Positions 1-6,508 of a stretch of DNA of 8,521 bases are shown in pieces (the first letter of the stretch is position 1; each line of letters opens with the position of its first letter). Source of the stretch: Verrucomicrobiota bacterium (GTDB taxonomy: Bacteria > Verrucomicrobiota > Verrucomicrobiia > Chthoniobacterales > UBA10450); assembly GCA_003221375.1 (NCBI GenBank), contig QHRI01000203.1, positions 1 through 8,521 on the forward strand. Direction: 5' to 3'. The notes below the pieces were generated by a model. It saw only the letters and a list, made by a program, of their open reading frames with translations. It had not been told where the DNA came from and ran no database searches. The translations under genes were made by a program, and so were the position numbers.

Positions 1-324
1 CAGGTTGTCTACTCGAGCATGTTCGGGCAGGTGAAAATAAAGGCAGATGGCATCGATGCTAAGGGTAAACCGCAGCACACAGAGTGGTCAGGGAAATTCG
101 ACGGCAAAGATTCTCCTGTTACCGGCGACCCGAACTCAGATGCTCGTTCCTACACGAAGGTAAATGAACGCACACTGACAACCACCAATAAGAAGAGCGG
201 CAAAGTCACAGCAACAGGCCAAATCGCCGTCTCAGCGGACGGCAAAAGCCGGACGGTCACCATAAACGGGACCACGGCAAAAGGTAAGAAGTTCAAGAAC
301 GTAGCCGTTTACGACAAGCAGTAG
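1..324 (+). CDS. Secreted-type hypothetical protein, C-terminal part (5' end outside window)
   Basis: Frame 1 is open from the first base to the TAG at 322-324, and the residues before the first ATG (19) already read like the protein (QVVYSS), so the true start is upstream. The visible 107 residues are rich in Lys, Gly, Thr and Asp and alternate polar and hydrophobic residues as in a small beta-barrel. They include GKFDGKDSPVTGDPNSD and end in AVYDKQ. From memory, this matches a family of about 130-150 residue exported proteins in Acidobacteria and Verrucomicrobia, with an N-terminal signal peptide and a 'GTWKLN' lipocalin-like beginning that would lie outside the window. The function is unknown. 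It is followed by 138 bases without a gene, so it is probably not co-transcribed with the next gene by tight coupling. I am confident it is a real gene and less sure of the family. Confidence 0.8.
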   Translation, partial: QVVYSSMFGQVKIKADGIDAKGKPQHTEWSGKFDGKDSPVTGDPNSDARSYTKVNERTLTTTNKKSGKVTATGQIAVSADGKSRTVTINGTTAKGKKFKNVAVYDKQ

Positions 325-369
325 GCAAAACGACTCGTCTGCTGGCCGCGCCAACATGTAGTGGAGCCG

Positions 370-393
370 CGCTGGCCGCCACTGTGACCAGCG
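370..393. repeat. Short inverted repeat between genes
   Basis: The arms CGCTGG (370-375) and CCAGCG (388-393) are perfect complements separated by 12 bases. An overlapping weaker fold pairs AGTGG (360-364) with CCACT (379-383). There is no T-run after either, so this is not a standard intrinsic terminator. It lies 45 bases after the first gene's stop codon. It may be a 3' mRNA structure or a decayed palindromic repeat; the TGTAG at 357-361 recalls the end of the element at 2110-2186. Confidence 0.25.
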
Positions 394-462
394 AATGGCG
401 AAGTCCGGTTATCCAAACTCGTTTGAATCCACGGGCACTCTGTAGCGCATCGAACAGGTGAA

Positions 463-1425
463 ATGCTTCACCCTACATCCAGGTCCCAGCGTTTTGCTTT
501 TAACCCCATCCTTATCGGCGGCCTTATCCTTTATGTCTGCGCCTTCGCGATCCTTTTGCAGAGGAAGGGTTTCGACGCCAGTGGCGCTGTTGTTGTTCTC
601 ATCGTCTTCGGAATTGTGTTCCCCCTTCTTGCATGGGCCTCAACTCGCCGCGCCATTCCCCTTTCGATTTCGGTAAAGCCGAACAAATCCCAATTAATCG
701 TTCTAATCGGATACATCGTTGTCCTATCGATCTATCTGGTCGGCGGTCCGCAATGGATCGATCAGCATCTTCCTTCGTCGTGGATCGATTCCGCGCGGAC
801 CAGGTTTCTTATTACACTCGCAAAGAAGCTTGTCGTTTTCGTCGCGATACCTTTCGTGATTTTTCGATACGGCTTCGGTTATAAGCTTCGTGATTTCGGA
901 ATTCAGCGCCAAGGCGTACGTGCACTTCGCCGCAGTCATCTACCGGTAGTCCTTGTTGTGGGCGGCGCTTTCCTCATTTTCCAATATTTTCTCAGCGGCG
1001 GCGGCGCTTCATTTCGACAAGGACACTTTAACCGCTATCAACTGGTCCTCGGTTTGCCGCTTTGTTTCATTTGGCTGTTTATCGAGGCCGGATTAGTTGA
1101 AGAATTTTTCTTTCGCGCCCTCGTCCAAACGCGCTTCGCTGCTGCGTTCAAATCCGAACTAAGTGGAATCGTAATGATGTCTCTGATTTTTGGCCTCGCG
1201 CACGCGCCCGGTTTTATCTTTCGCCATGCTGGCGAAGTTGAAGGACTCGGCGCAAATCCAAGCGCCCTCGACGCAGTTGCTTACTGCATCGTCGTCCTCG
1301 CAGTAAGTGGACTCGCTTTTGGTATAGTGTGGGCTCGAACTAAGAATCTCTTTGCTGTTATGCTCATCCACGCTGCAGGCGATCTTCTTCCAAATTTTGG
1401 CGGCTTCGTGCAGACCTGGTTGTAG
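463..1425 (+). CDS. CPBP family intramembrane glutamic endopeptidase (Abi/CAAX protease-like)
   Basis: This is a 320-residue polytopic membrane protein with about eight hydrophobic segments (near residues 14-32, 42-60, 78-94, 115-134, 160-177, 194-212, 233-250, 270-290). All three family motifs are present: EE at 213-214 followed by R218 (EEFFFR), F243 with H247 (FGLAH), and H303 to D307 (HAAGD). In Rce1-type CPBP proteases the Glu pair and the two His residues form the active site inside the membrane, so the protein should be catalytically competent. Bacterial members are linked to processing of prenylated or small secreted peptides, bacteriocin self-immunity or abortive phage exclusion. Nothing nearby identifies the substrate. 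The ATG at 463 has AGGTG a few bases upstream, which supports this start. The gene stands alone, with gaps of 138 and about 200 bases on either side. Confidence 0.9.
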   Translation: MLHPTSRSQRFAFNPILIGGLILYVCAFAILLQRKGFDASGAVVVLIVFGIVFPLLAWASTRRAIPLSISVKPNKSQLIVLIGYIVVLSIYLVGGPQWIDQHLPSSWIDSARTRFLITLAKKLVVFVAIPFVIFRYGFGYKLRDFGIQRQGVRALRRSHLPVVLVVGGAFLIFQYFLSGGGASFRQGHFNRYQLVLGLPLCFIWLFIEAGLVEEFFFRALVQTRFAAAFKSELSGIVMMSLIFGLAHAPGFIFRHAGEVEGLGANPSALDAVAYCIVVLAVSGLAFGIVWARTKNLFAVMLIHAAGDLLPNFGGFVQTWL

Positions 1426-1560
1426 ACAACAGGTAGCGCTTTTTATCCGGCGGTTTGCGTGGAATAAGATCCCAGCCGGCATTTCCTCGGGCGCTGGGGC
1501 CATTCCCTGTATCGAAAACCCGATAGGAATAGTCGTGCGGTTGCCAATAATGAGTTAGCC

Positions 1561-1599
1561 AAAAAAAGAGCTGGCTCGAAATCGTGTCCGAGCCAGCTC
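1561..1599 (-). terminator. Intrinsic terminator of the Tyr-rich protein gene
   Basis: Perfect 11-bp arms GAGCTGGCTCG (1568-1578) and CGAGCCAGCTC (1589-1599) enclose a 10-base loop. On the minus strand the stem is followed directly by seven T (1567-1561). It begins 27 bases beyond the TAA of the minus-strand gene at 1626-1901. Stem, short loop and T-tract are all present, so this is the clearest regulatory signal in the window. It also blocks minus-strand read-through into the 3' end of the convergent CPBP gene. Confidence 0.9.
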
Positions 1600-1625
1600 C
1601 GAGGCATCAATGTCTTCACGTCAAC

Positions 1626-1901
1626 TTAGTAATGATAGTAGCGATGATGGCGGTGATGACGGTAAACTCGATAGCCATTGTACCCATTGTAGTACCGATA
1701 ATACGACGGACCATAACCATAGTATCGGTATGGTCGATAGTACCCGTACGGGTAATAGCCATATCCATAAGAAGGATAGTAACGATACCCATAGCTCGGA
1801 TAGCCGAACCCGACCCCTACTGACACTTGCGCGTCAGAGCGCTGGACGGGCACGAAAGCCAATCCGCACGCCATCAATGCAATCAACAGAAACTTTTTCA
1901 T
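1626..1901 (-). CDS. Small exported Tyr/Gly/His-rich protein
   Basis: This is a 91-residue protein. The first 24 or so residues (MKKFLLIALMACGLAFVPVQ, then RSDAQ) form a typical signal peptide with Lys residues, a hydrophobic core and a likely cleavage after SDA. The mature part is low-complexity: runs of YPSYGY, YRYY and PYGYY, ending in a His/Arg/Tyr tail (HRHHRYYHY). I chose the ATG at 1901 over an upstream in-frame ATG at 1988 because the signal peptide starts here and GAGGAGGG lies 10 bases upstream. Similar Gly/Tyr-rich exported proteins are common in soil bacteria, often unannotated. Possible roles are an envelope or matrix component or metal binding through the His tail; these are guesses. 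It is monocistronic: a strong terminator follows it and a 290-base gap precedes it. Confidence 0.8.
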   Translation of the reverse strand: MKKFLLIALMACGLAFVPVQRSDAQVSVGVGFGYPSYGYRYYPSYGYGYYPYGYYRPYRYYGYGPSYYRYYNGYNGYRVYRHHRHHRYYHY

Positions 1902-1911
1902 CGTAGTAATT

Positions 1912-1919
1912 CCCTCCTC
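1912..1919 (-). promoter_or_regulatory. Strong Shine-Dalgarno site fixing the start at 1901
   Basis: The minus strand reads GAGGAGGG here, 10 bases before the ATG at 1901. This near-perfect anti-16S match decides in favour of the 91-residue product over the longer 120-residue frame beginning at 1988. Confidence 0.8.
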
Positions 1920-1934
1920 GTTTAGTGTTCTGCG

Positions 1935-1964
1935 AGGGCGAATGCCCTTCCCAAGGATCCCTGG
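1935..1964 (-). promoter_or_regulatory. Two small symmetric structures in the leader of the Tyr-rich gene
   Basis: Two dyads lie 34-63 bases upstream of the start codon. On the minus strand the nearer is AGGGC-ATTC-GCCCT (1948-1935), a tight hairpin. The farther is CCAGGGATCCTTGG (1964-1951), symmetric except for one pair of positions. They could be an operator, or leader RNA structure affecting mRNA stability. No promoter boxes were convincing upstream. The evidence is symmetry alone, so confidence is low. Confidence 0.25.
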
Positions 1965-2109
1965 ACGCTTAATAAGAATATGCGTCACCCTCTATAGTAC
2001 TATCGGATGCGGGCGGCGTTGCGGCCCCCTTAAAAGAATCAAAAACTGGAGGCAATTTTGATAGAAAAAGACATCAGAGATTAGCGAGATCTCGAACCAT
2101 ACGTGAACG

Positions 2110-2186
2110 TGTAGCCACGGCGCTGCGTCGCCGTGCTGCAAAAGCAAGAAACGAAGCGTGCGCCTCGACACAGCGAGGCGGCTACA
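2110..2186. repeat. 77-bp double-hairpin palindromic element (REP/BIME- or MITE-like)
   Basis: The ends are complementary: TGTAGCC (2110-2116) and GGCTACA (2180-2186). Just inside each end is a perfect hairpin with 7-bp arms and a 6-base loop: CACGGCG/CGCCGTG (2116-2122, 2129-2135; loop CTGCGT) and CGCCTCG/CGAGGCG (2161-2167, 2174-2180; loop ACACAG). A 25-base A-rich spacer joins them. The two hairpins have the same geometry but different sequences, as in paired palindromic elements spread by REP-associated transposases. The element starts 5 bases beyond the TAA of the cysteine-synthase remnant (2192), a typical position for such repeats, where they can protect or terminate transcripts. No transposase is visible nearby. 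The structure is certain from the bases; the class is inference. Confidence 0.6.
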
Positions 2187-2191
2187 TTGCT

Positions 2192-3098
2192 TTACCGTTC
2201 GAGAATCGATTCCAGCGGAAGGTCTGGATCCAGGTGATTGGAAGCGAGCCAATCGCGATTGAAGAGTGTTGATTGATATTTGTGGCCTGAATCGCAAAGG
2301 ACAGTGACGATCGTAGACAATCGTTAGGCCAGTCTGATCGGGAATCCGATAAGCTCGATCGACCTTGATGCCTTCGATATTCTTTGTGACACGGCCCTGA
2401 CCGATCCCCTCGGCAATGGAATCGCCGTCGTTTGTCTCCAGATTGCCATTGGTAAACCACGACCACATTGCCGCGCCGTACGGATCAGCGCAGACAATCT
2501 TTATCTCCGGATTCTGTTCTTTGAGATAACCGCTGACACCGGCCAGCGTGCCGCCGGTGCCGACTGCTGCGACAAATGCGCTGATTTTACCTTCGGTTTG
2601 TTTCCAGATTTCAGGACCGGTGCTGCGGTAATGCGCATCGCGATTAGCGGTATTATCGAACTGGTTCGCCCAGAACCAGCCGCGCTCTTCTGCGAGGCGA
2701 CGCGCGATGTGATTGTAATTTTCCGGATCCTTGTACGGCTTTTCGGGCACCGCTTTTACCTCCGCGCCGAGTGTTCGGAGCAAATGCATTTTCTCCGGCG
2801 ACTGATTATTCGGAATCACGATAACGGTGCGATAGCCTCTCGCGCGCCCGATCACGACGAGACCGATCCCAGTATTACCGGCGGTTCCCTCAACGATCGT
2901 CGCGCCTGGTTTCAGCCAACCTTGTTGTTCTGCGTCGGTGATAATTCCGTAGGCGGCTCGATCTTTCACCGAGCCGGCTGGATTCATGAATTCCGCCTTT
3001 CCCAGAATCTCACAACCAGTCAGCTCTGAGAGGCGTCGTAAACGAATCAACGGCGTGTTGCCAACGTATCCATCAACCCCCGGGTATTTTGCAGTCAT
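2192..3098 (-). pseudogene. cysK: Cysteine synthase (O-acetylserine sulfhydrylase), broken by an internal deletion
   Basis: Residues 1-263 read as a PLP-dependent cysteine synthase, which makes cysteine from O-acetylserine and sulfide. Visible motifs are GNTPLIRL (13-20), the PLP lysine K45 in NPAGSVKDR, the substrate loop TAGNTG (72-77) and the phosphate loop GTGGT (180-184). After IPDQTGLTIVYD (ending about 2310) the frame stops making sense. The conserved C-terminus resumes in another frame at 2314 as TIVTVLCDSGHKYQS and runs 40 residues to the TAA at 2192-2194. The two parts total 303 residues, against roughly 335 expected. The missing piece is the stretch that normally carries the G-S-S-G motif whose Ser contacts the PLP ring. 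The lost length must be 2 mod 3, about 95 bases. The same frame read without the shift runs on to 1992, but that tail is not family sequence. GGAAGGG lies 12 bases before the ATG. The enzyme is probably inactive, unless this is an assembly error. Confidence 0.88.
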
Positions 3099-3218
3099 GT
3101 CATCTGAAATCCCTTCCAGAAATAGTTAAAAACACTTCTGCCATTTCGATAGCTACTTTTTTGGCAAAGTGTCCCGTGGCCTGGAGTCTCTGATTTATGT
3201 CCTACGTTTGTTCGTTGC

Positions 3219-3887
3219 ATGATTATCAAGATTTGCGAACGGTTCCGCGCGATGCGTCTCGTTGTCCTGTTTGTTTTTGCCTCTGCGCTCATTTGCAGCG
3301 CGGAGGACAGGGCGAGTGGCCGGTGGGATGGTGCGGTGCAGATTCCCGGAAGAGAACTGCAAGTAGTTGTCGATCTTGCTAAGGCGGGAGACGACCCGTG
3401 GCACGGTTCTATCACTATTTCGGGGTTGAATATCCAAGGCGCGCAATTGGTCGACATTGCAGTACAAGATTCGGGCGCGTTTTTTGGAATCAAAACTAGC
3501 CGGGGTTTAGAAGCGACTTTCAAAGGCCACTTTGGCGATGACGGGACTTTGTCCGGTGATTTTATACAGGCTGGGAATCGGGGGGCATTCATTCTCAAAA
3601 AAATCGGGGCGCCTCAGGTGGAAGCGCCCCTTCGCAGCACGCTTGTCGCGAAAGAAATCGAGGGCGAGTGGAAAGGCGAATATCAGATTTTTGGGACTCC
3701 GCGCCATGTCACGCTCAAGCTTGTCAATCGCGCTCAAAATAGCGCGACGGCTGAACTCGTTGTCATCGGCAAGAAGGTGAACAATTTGCCGGTCGATCTT
3801 GTTACGCAAGAAGGTGACCTGATTACTATCGATTCGCATCAAACTGGGATCGGTTATGTGCCGCTGATCTTGCGCAAATCAAAATGA
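3219..3887 (+). CDS. Secreted protein with two tandem beta-rich modules, function unknown
   Basis: This is a 222-residue protein. Residues 12-27 (MRLVVLFVFASALICS) are a signal peptide core, probably cleaved after CSA; position 25 before the Cys is Ile, so it does not fit a lipobox. Two related modules follow: about 34-128 (starts GRWDGAVQIPG, ends FILKK) and about 149-219 (starts GEWKGEYQIFG, ends LILRK). The first contains the DGTLSGDFIQAG type of turn. Modules like this are, from memory, often found in front of alpha/beta-hydrolase or serine-hydrolase domains in Verrucomicrobia and Acidobacteria; here they stand alone. The start is uncertain: neither the ATG at 3219 nor the one at 3252 has a good ribosome binding site, and 3252 gives a more standard signal peptide. 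The stop overlaps the next gene's ATG (ATGA), implying translational coupling with the propeller protein. Confidence 0.8.
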   Translation: MIIKICERFRAMRLVVLFVFASALICSAEDRASGRWDGAVQIPGRELQVVVDLAKAGDDPWHGSITISGLNIQGAQLVDIAVQDSGAFFGIKTSRGLEATFKGHFGDDGTLSGDFIQAGNRGAFILKKIGAPQVEAPLRSTLVAKEIEGEWKGEYQIFGTPRHVTLKLVNRAQNSATAELVVIGKKVNNLPVDLVTQEGDLITIDSHQTGIGYVPLILRKSK

Positions 3888-5239
3888 ATTTCGTGATGAA
3901 AGTCCAACGCATCGGACGAATTTCCATCGAATCCGCTTCGCGTGTTTTTACCCTGGCGTTGTTTCTCTTCGCTTTCCCGGTCGGCTTTACACAAGGGCAG
4001 TCGATGTTTCGCGGTGACCCGGCGCACTCCGGCGTCTATACCGGCCAGGGACCGCGCCAGTTTCATCGCGTGAAATGGAAGTTCGCGACTGGCAATCGAA
4101 TTATGTCCTCCCCCGTGATAGAGAATAAGAGAATCTATTTCGGAAGCGACGACGGAAATGTTTATGCGATTGATGCGGAAACTGGGCGTCAAATTTGGAA
4201 GCGTTCGACAAAAGGCCCGGTACCTTCTACTCCCGCGGTCGCGGGCGGGATCGTCTATGTCACCAGTTATGACGGCAACTTTTATGCCTTCAATGCCGAG
4301 ACCGGCGCCTTGAAATGGAAGTTCGCCACTGAGGGCGAGCGGCGTTTTGAAGCGAAAGGTCTGCACGGCATGCAGCCGAAAAATCAAACCATTGCCGACC
4401 CGTTCGATATCTATCTGTCGAGCCCGGTAGTGGCGGACGGCGCAGTTTATTTTGGCAGCGGCGACAGCAATCTCTATGCGCTCGATGCGGCGACCGGCGA
4501 TTTGCGTTGGAAATTCAAAACTGGTGATGTGGTGCATGCTTCTCCCGCATTTGTAAACGGCGTGGTGTTTGTGGGGAGTTGGGACAGTTATTTTTACGCC
4601 GTTGACGCGAAGACCGGCAAAGAGAAATGGCGTTTCCACGGCGGCGAAGATCCGCTCGTCCACAATCAAGTCGGCTTCCAATCTTCGCCCGCGGTAATTG
4701 AAGGAACCGTTTACACTGGTTGTCGGGATGCGCAGGTCTATGCGCTCGACGCCGCCACTGGGAAAGAAAAATGGCGATTCGATAACGCGCTCAGCTGGGT
4801 CAATACTTCGCCGGCCGTAACGCAAGGAAAAGTCTTCTTCGCTACATCCGACTCGAGTCTTTATCACATGGTTGATGCTTTCACTGGCAAATCGCTCGTG
4901 CGCCAACAAGGCAAGGCGTACATGTTTTCTTCACCCGCGATCGCCGGCGACATTGCTTTTATCGGAGTATTGAACGGAACTCTGGAAGCACGCGACGCGA
5001 ACACCGGCGAGTTACTCTGGGATTACCAGACGGACGCATCGAAACAAAACAAAGGTTGGGTCTTGACTGCCGATCGCAGATTCAATCAGCCGCTTTTGTT
5101 CTTCGATAACTGGGGCGAAGCTCCGATCCTCGCTGAGGATCAACAGGTTAGTGTTGGCTCAATTTTTTCTTCACCGCTGGTCGCGAACGGCGTCGTTTAC
5201 TTCGGAAGCACTGACGGGTTCTTGTACGCCCTCGAATAG
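3884..5239 (+). CDS. Exported PQQ-like (BamB-type) eight-bladed beta-propeller protein
   Basis: This is a 451-residue protein. A basic N-terminus and hydrophobic stretch (21-35) form a signal peptide, with the mature part starting near residue 38. Repeats of the form SSPxV-x-GxVYFGSxDGxxYALDAxTGxxKWKF occur with the Asp/Thr-Gly turns near 97-101, 137-141, 201-205, 241-245, 288-293, 331-335 and 371-375. The final strand (SSPLVANGVVYFGS..FLYALE, 429-451) lacks its Trp strand, which is supplied by RVKWKF at 62-67, the usual ring closure, giving eight blades. Such propellers either scaffold protein-protein contacts (BamB) or bind PQQ in quinoprotein dehydrogenases. I see no dehydrogenase-specific extension or cytochrome motif, so a binding or scaffold role is more likely. 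An insert at about 148-178 and another at about 382-428 interrupt the regular spacing. Its ATG overlaps the upstream stop, so the pair is probably co-translated. Confidence 0.92.
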   Translation: MNFVMKVQRIGRISIESASRVFTLALFLFAFPVGFTQGQSMFRGDPAHSGVYTGQGPRQFHRVKWKFATGNRIMSSPVIENKRIYFGSDDGNVYAIDAETGRQIWKRSTKGPVPSTPAVAGGIVYVTSYDGNFYAFNAETGALKWKFATEGERRFEAKGLHGMQPKNQTIADPFDIYLSSPVVADGAVYFGSGDSNLYALDAATGDLRWKFKTGDVVHASPAFVNGVVFVGSWDSYFYAVDAKTGKEKWRFHGGEDPLVHNQVGFQSSPAVIEGTVYTGCRDAQVYALDAATGKEKWRFDNALSWVNTSPAVTQGKVFFATSDSSLYHMVDAFTGKSLVRQQGKAYMFSSPAIAGDIAFIGVLNGTLEARDANTGELLWDYQTDASKQNKGWVLTADRRFNQPLLFFDNWGEAPILAEDQQVSVGSIFSSPLVANGVVYFGSTDGFLYALE

Positions 5240-5257
5240 CATCTCCCTGAGGCTTAG

Positions 5258-5316
5258 CGATGGCTCACGACTCCGGTTTGCCATCGATTCCGCCGACGAA
5301 TGCATTAGCGTTTTTT
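5258..5316 (+). terminator. Possible weak terminator after the propeller gene
   Basis: The perfect arms CGATGGC (5258-5264) and GCCATCG (5280-5286) enclose 15 bases, starting 18 bases after the propeller gene's stop codon. A six-T run lies at 5311-5316, 24 bases beyond the stem, which is too far for a textbook intrinsic terminator. The 8-bp palindrome AATGCATT (5299-5306) lies between. The two flanking genes are convergent, so some terminator is expected in this 100-base gap. Confidence 0.25.
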
Positions 5317-5339
5317 AGATCGGCTGCGCTCGAAAGCGG

Positions 5340-5672
5340 TCAAATACCTAAAGCAGACAGCAATGTACTGTATTGATTCACAAACGCGGCGAGGTGCGGA
5401 TGCGTTGCTTCAAAATTTTGCGCAGATTGCTTCAATTCGTACAAAAGTCGGTTGGCGTGTTCCGGTTTTTTCTCGGGGCGAATCGTTTCGTGGGCCGAAG
5501 CCTCGACCAAGCGCGCGATGCTCCGGGCATCCTCATGATGCGTCTCCGAAACCTTGGCGATGGCTGGCTTGAGCTTCGACAGCAAATCTAGTAACTCGGC
5601 TTTCCTATCAGCCGGGATATTTTCGGCAGACTCAATTGCTGATTTGGTCTTTTCAATGTGCTCGTCGGTCAT
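5340..5672 (-). CDS. Small helical DUF4404-like protein
   Basis: This is a 110-residue soluble protein with no signal peptide or membrane segment. It is almost entirely predicted helix, with many Ala, Glu, Lys and Leu residues (for example RKAELLDLLSKLK, 23-35). The C-terminus NFEATHPHLAAFVNQ ending in LLSALGI (87-110) resembles, from memory, the 'FE..HP.L...+N.+...L.N+GI' ending of DUF4404 proteins. Those are small uncharacterised proteins of proteobacteria and others. The start is well supported: AGGAAAGG lies 6 bases before the ATG. It is followed on its strand by a convergent gap, and 161 bases separate it from the DUF6058 gene upstream on the same strand, so its own promoter is likely. 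The function is unknown. Confidence 0.75.
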   Translation of the reverse strand: MTDEHIEKTKSAIESAENIPADRKAELLDLLSKLKPAIAKVSETHHEDARSIARLVEASAHETIRPEKKPEHANRLLYELKQSAQNFEATHPHLAAFVNQYSTLLSALGI

Positions 5673-5678
5673 CTATGG

Positions 5679-5686
5679 CCTTTCCT
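5679..5686 (-). promoter_or_regulatory. Ribosome binding site of the DUF4404-like gene
   Basis: The minus strand reads AGGAAAGG, ending 6 bases before the ATG at 5672. Good complementarity and ideal spacing fix this start. Confidence 0.7.
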
Positions 5687-5833
5687 GTGACTTTTTCCGA
5701 TCGCTTTCCGATCTGCCGATACGTTCGAATAGGAATTGCTTGGAAACAATCCGCACTTTCAGAAAATCCTCGCCGGCTCCGAGTCGAAAAGAAATTCCGG
5801 TTCAACTCTTCAATTCTTTAACGCTTAAACATT

Positions 5834-6466
5834 TTAACCCACCGCGCACTGCGCTGGGCGCGGAAATCGTTCCCGGATTGCATCGATGCAAGTGTCGCGT
5901 GAGATCGGCCCGCCGAATCGGAGTCGATCGTACGCTGCAAACGGAGGTTCTAAAGTGTCCAGTTCGTCGACAAGCCGATGCAGCGCCTCAATCCATGCAT
6001 GGTTATCAGGCCGAGGCTCTGCGGTGGCAGCCTTGATTGCTTTTACCAATTCTTCTTTCCGTCGGATCGTCTCCGGTAACACTTGTCGGAGACAAACGTA
6101 ATGCCCTCTCAGATAACCGTCCCATTCACGAACAGCGTCCCGTGTCGATTCAAAGTGCTGCGCGAACCACTCGGGAAGCTCATCATAACCTCCTGCTCGT
6201 CGTGGCAATTCAAGCAGATCGCGAGCAACCATTTGAGTCCCATCTGTTAGGATGTAACTCGGAAGTGGTAATCGATTCGCTAGTATCAAACGGCGAAGTT
6301 CAGAAGGTTGGACGCCGGCACGTCGCGCCAGTTCTTCAACGCTAATATACCACTTGCGAACGTATGCATCGTCGTCTGCGGTCATGGGATGCGTTCCGTT
6401 TACGGCGTAGAAGCGGGCGGCGATTGCGTTCTTTAACTCGGCCTCTCCAAATGGATGCATGCTCAT
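5834..6466 (-). CDS. DUF6058 family protein
   Basis: This is a 210-residue protein. The N-terminal part contains a helix-turn-helix-like stretch, KWYISVEELARRAGVQPSE (38-56), then a region rich in Leu/Pro (RLPLPSYILTDGTQMV, 65-80). Next come EWDGYLRGHYVCLRQVLPET (114-133) and a C-terminal block APPFxxYDxxRFGGPISRD at about 173-191 (here EPPFAAYDRLRFGGPISRD). These blocks match what I remember of DUF6058 proteins, which databases label 'natural product biosynthesis protein' because some sit in actinobacterial clusters. The biochemical role is not established, and no biosynthetic genes lie nearby here. The first ATG has no Shine-Dalgarno site. Alternatives are M3 and M28, but the promoter-like sequence just upstream (6481-6508) would give a very short leader and suits the first ATG. 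There is one His/Cys pair at 122-125 but no obvious metal site. Confidence 0.82.
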   Translation of the reverse strand: MSMHPFGEAELKNAIAARFYAVNGTHPMTADDDAYVRKWYISVEELARRAGVQPSELRRLILANRLPLPSYILTDGTQMVARDLLELPRRAGGYDELPEWFAQHFESTRDAVREWDGYLRGHYVCLRQVLPETIRRKEELVKAIKAATAEPRPDNHAWIEALHRLVDELDTLEPPFAAYDRLRFGGPISRDTCIDAIRERFPRPAQCAVG

Positions 6467-6508
6467 ATGTTTCGAACATCAGAATAGTTTTATGCAACTA
6501 AACATCAA
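6467..6508 (-). promoter_or_regulatory. Candidate promoter with overlapping dyad, near-leaderless start of the DUF6058 gene
   Basis: Reading the minus strand, TTGATG (6508-6503) and TATTCT (6486-6481) are separated by 16 bases, a 4/6 and 4/6 match to -35 and -10 boxes. Transcription would begin about 7 bases past the -10, leaving a leader under 10 bases, which would explain why no Shine-Dalgarno site precedes the ATG. The bases between the -10 and the ATG form a dyad, ATGTT-CGA-AACAT (6479-6467), that could be an operator over the start site. The boxes are weak, so this is a suggestion only. Confidence 0.3.

Noticed and set aside
405..445. tRNA-like TΨC sequence (GTTTGAATCC)
   Set aside because: No acceptor stem, anticodon arm or CCA can be folded around it.
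1364..1558. Minus-strand start-less open reading with a protein-like look (WQPHDYSYRVFDTG)
   Set aside because: It has no start codon, overlaps the 3' end of the CPBP gene, and lies beyond the terminator of the minus-strand gene. It could be a gene remnant but cannot be supported.
1610..1906. Plus-strand 98-residue open frame rich in Ser, Asp, His and Thr
   Set aside because: It is antisense to the Tyr-rich gene. Its low-complexity composition is the mirror of the Tyr/Gly codons, and it has no ribosome binding site.
3854..4909. Minus-strand 351-residue open frame
   Set aside because: It lies antisense to the propeller gene. It has no recognisable domain, and the repetitive structure of the opposite strand explains its length.
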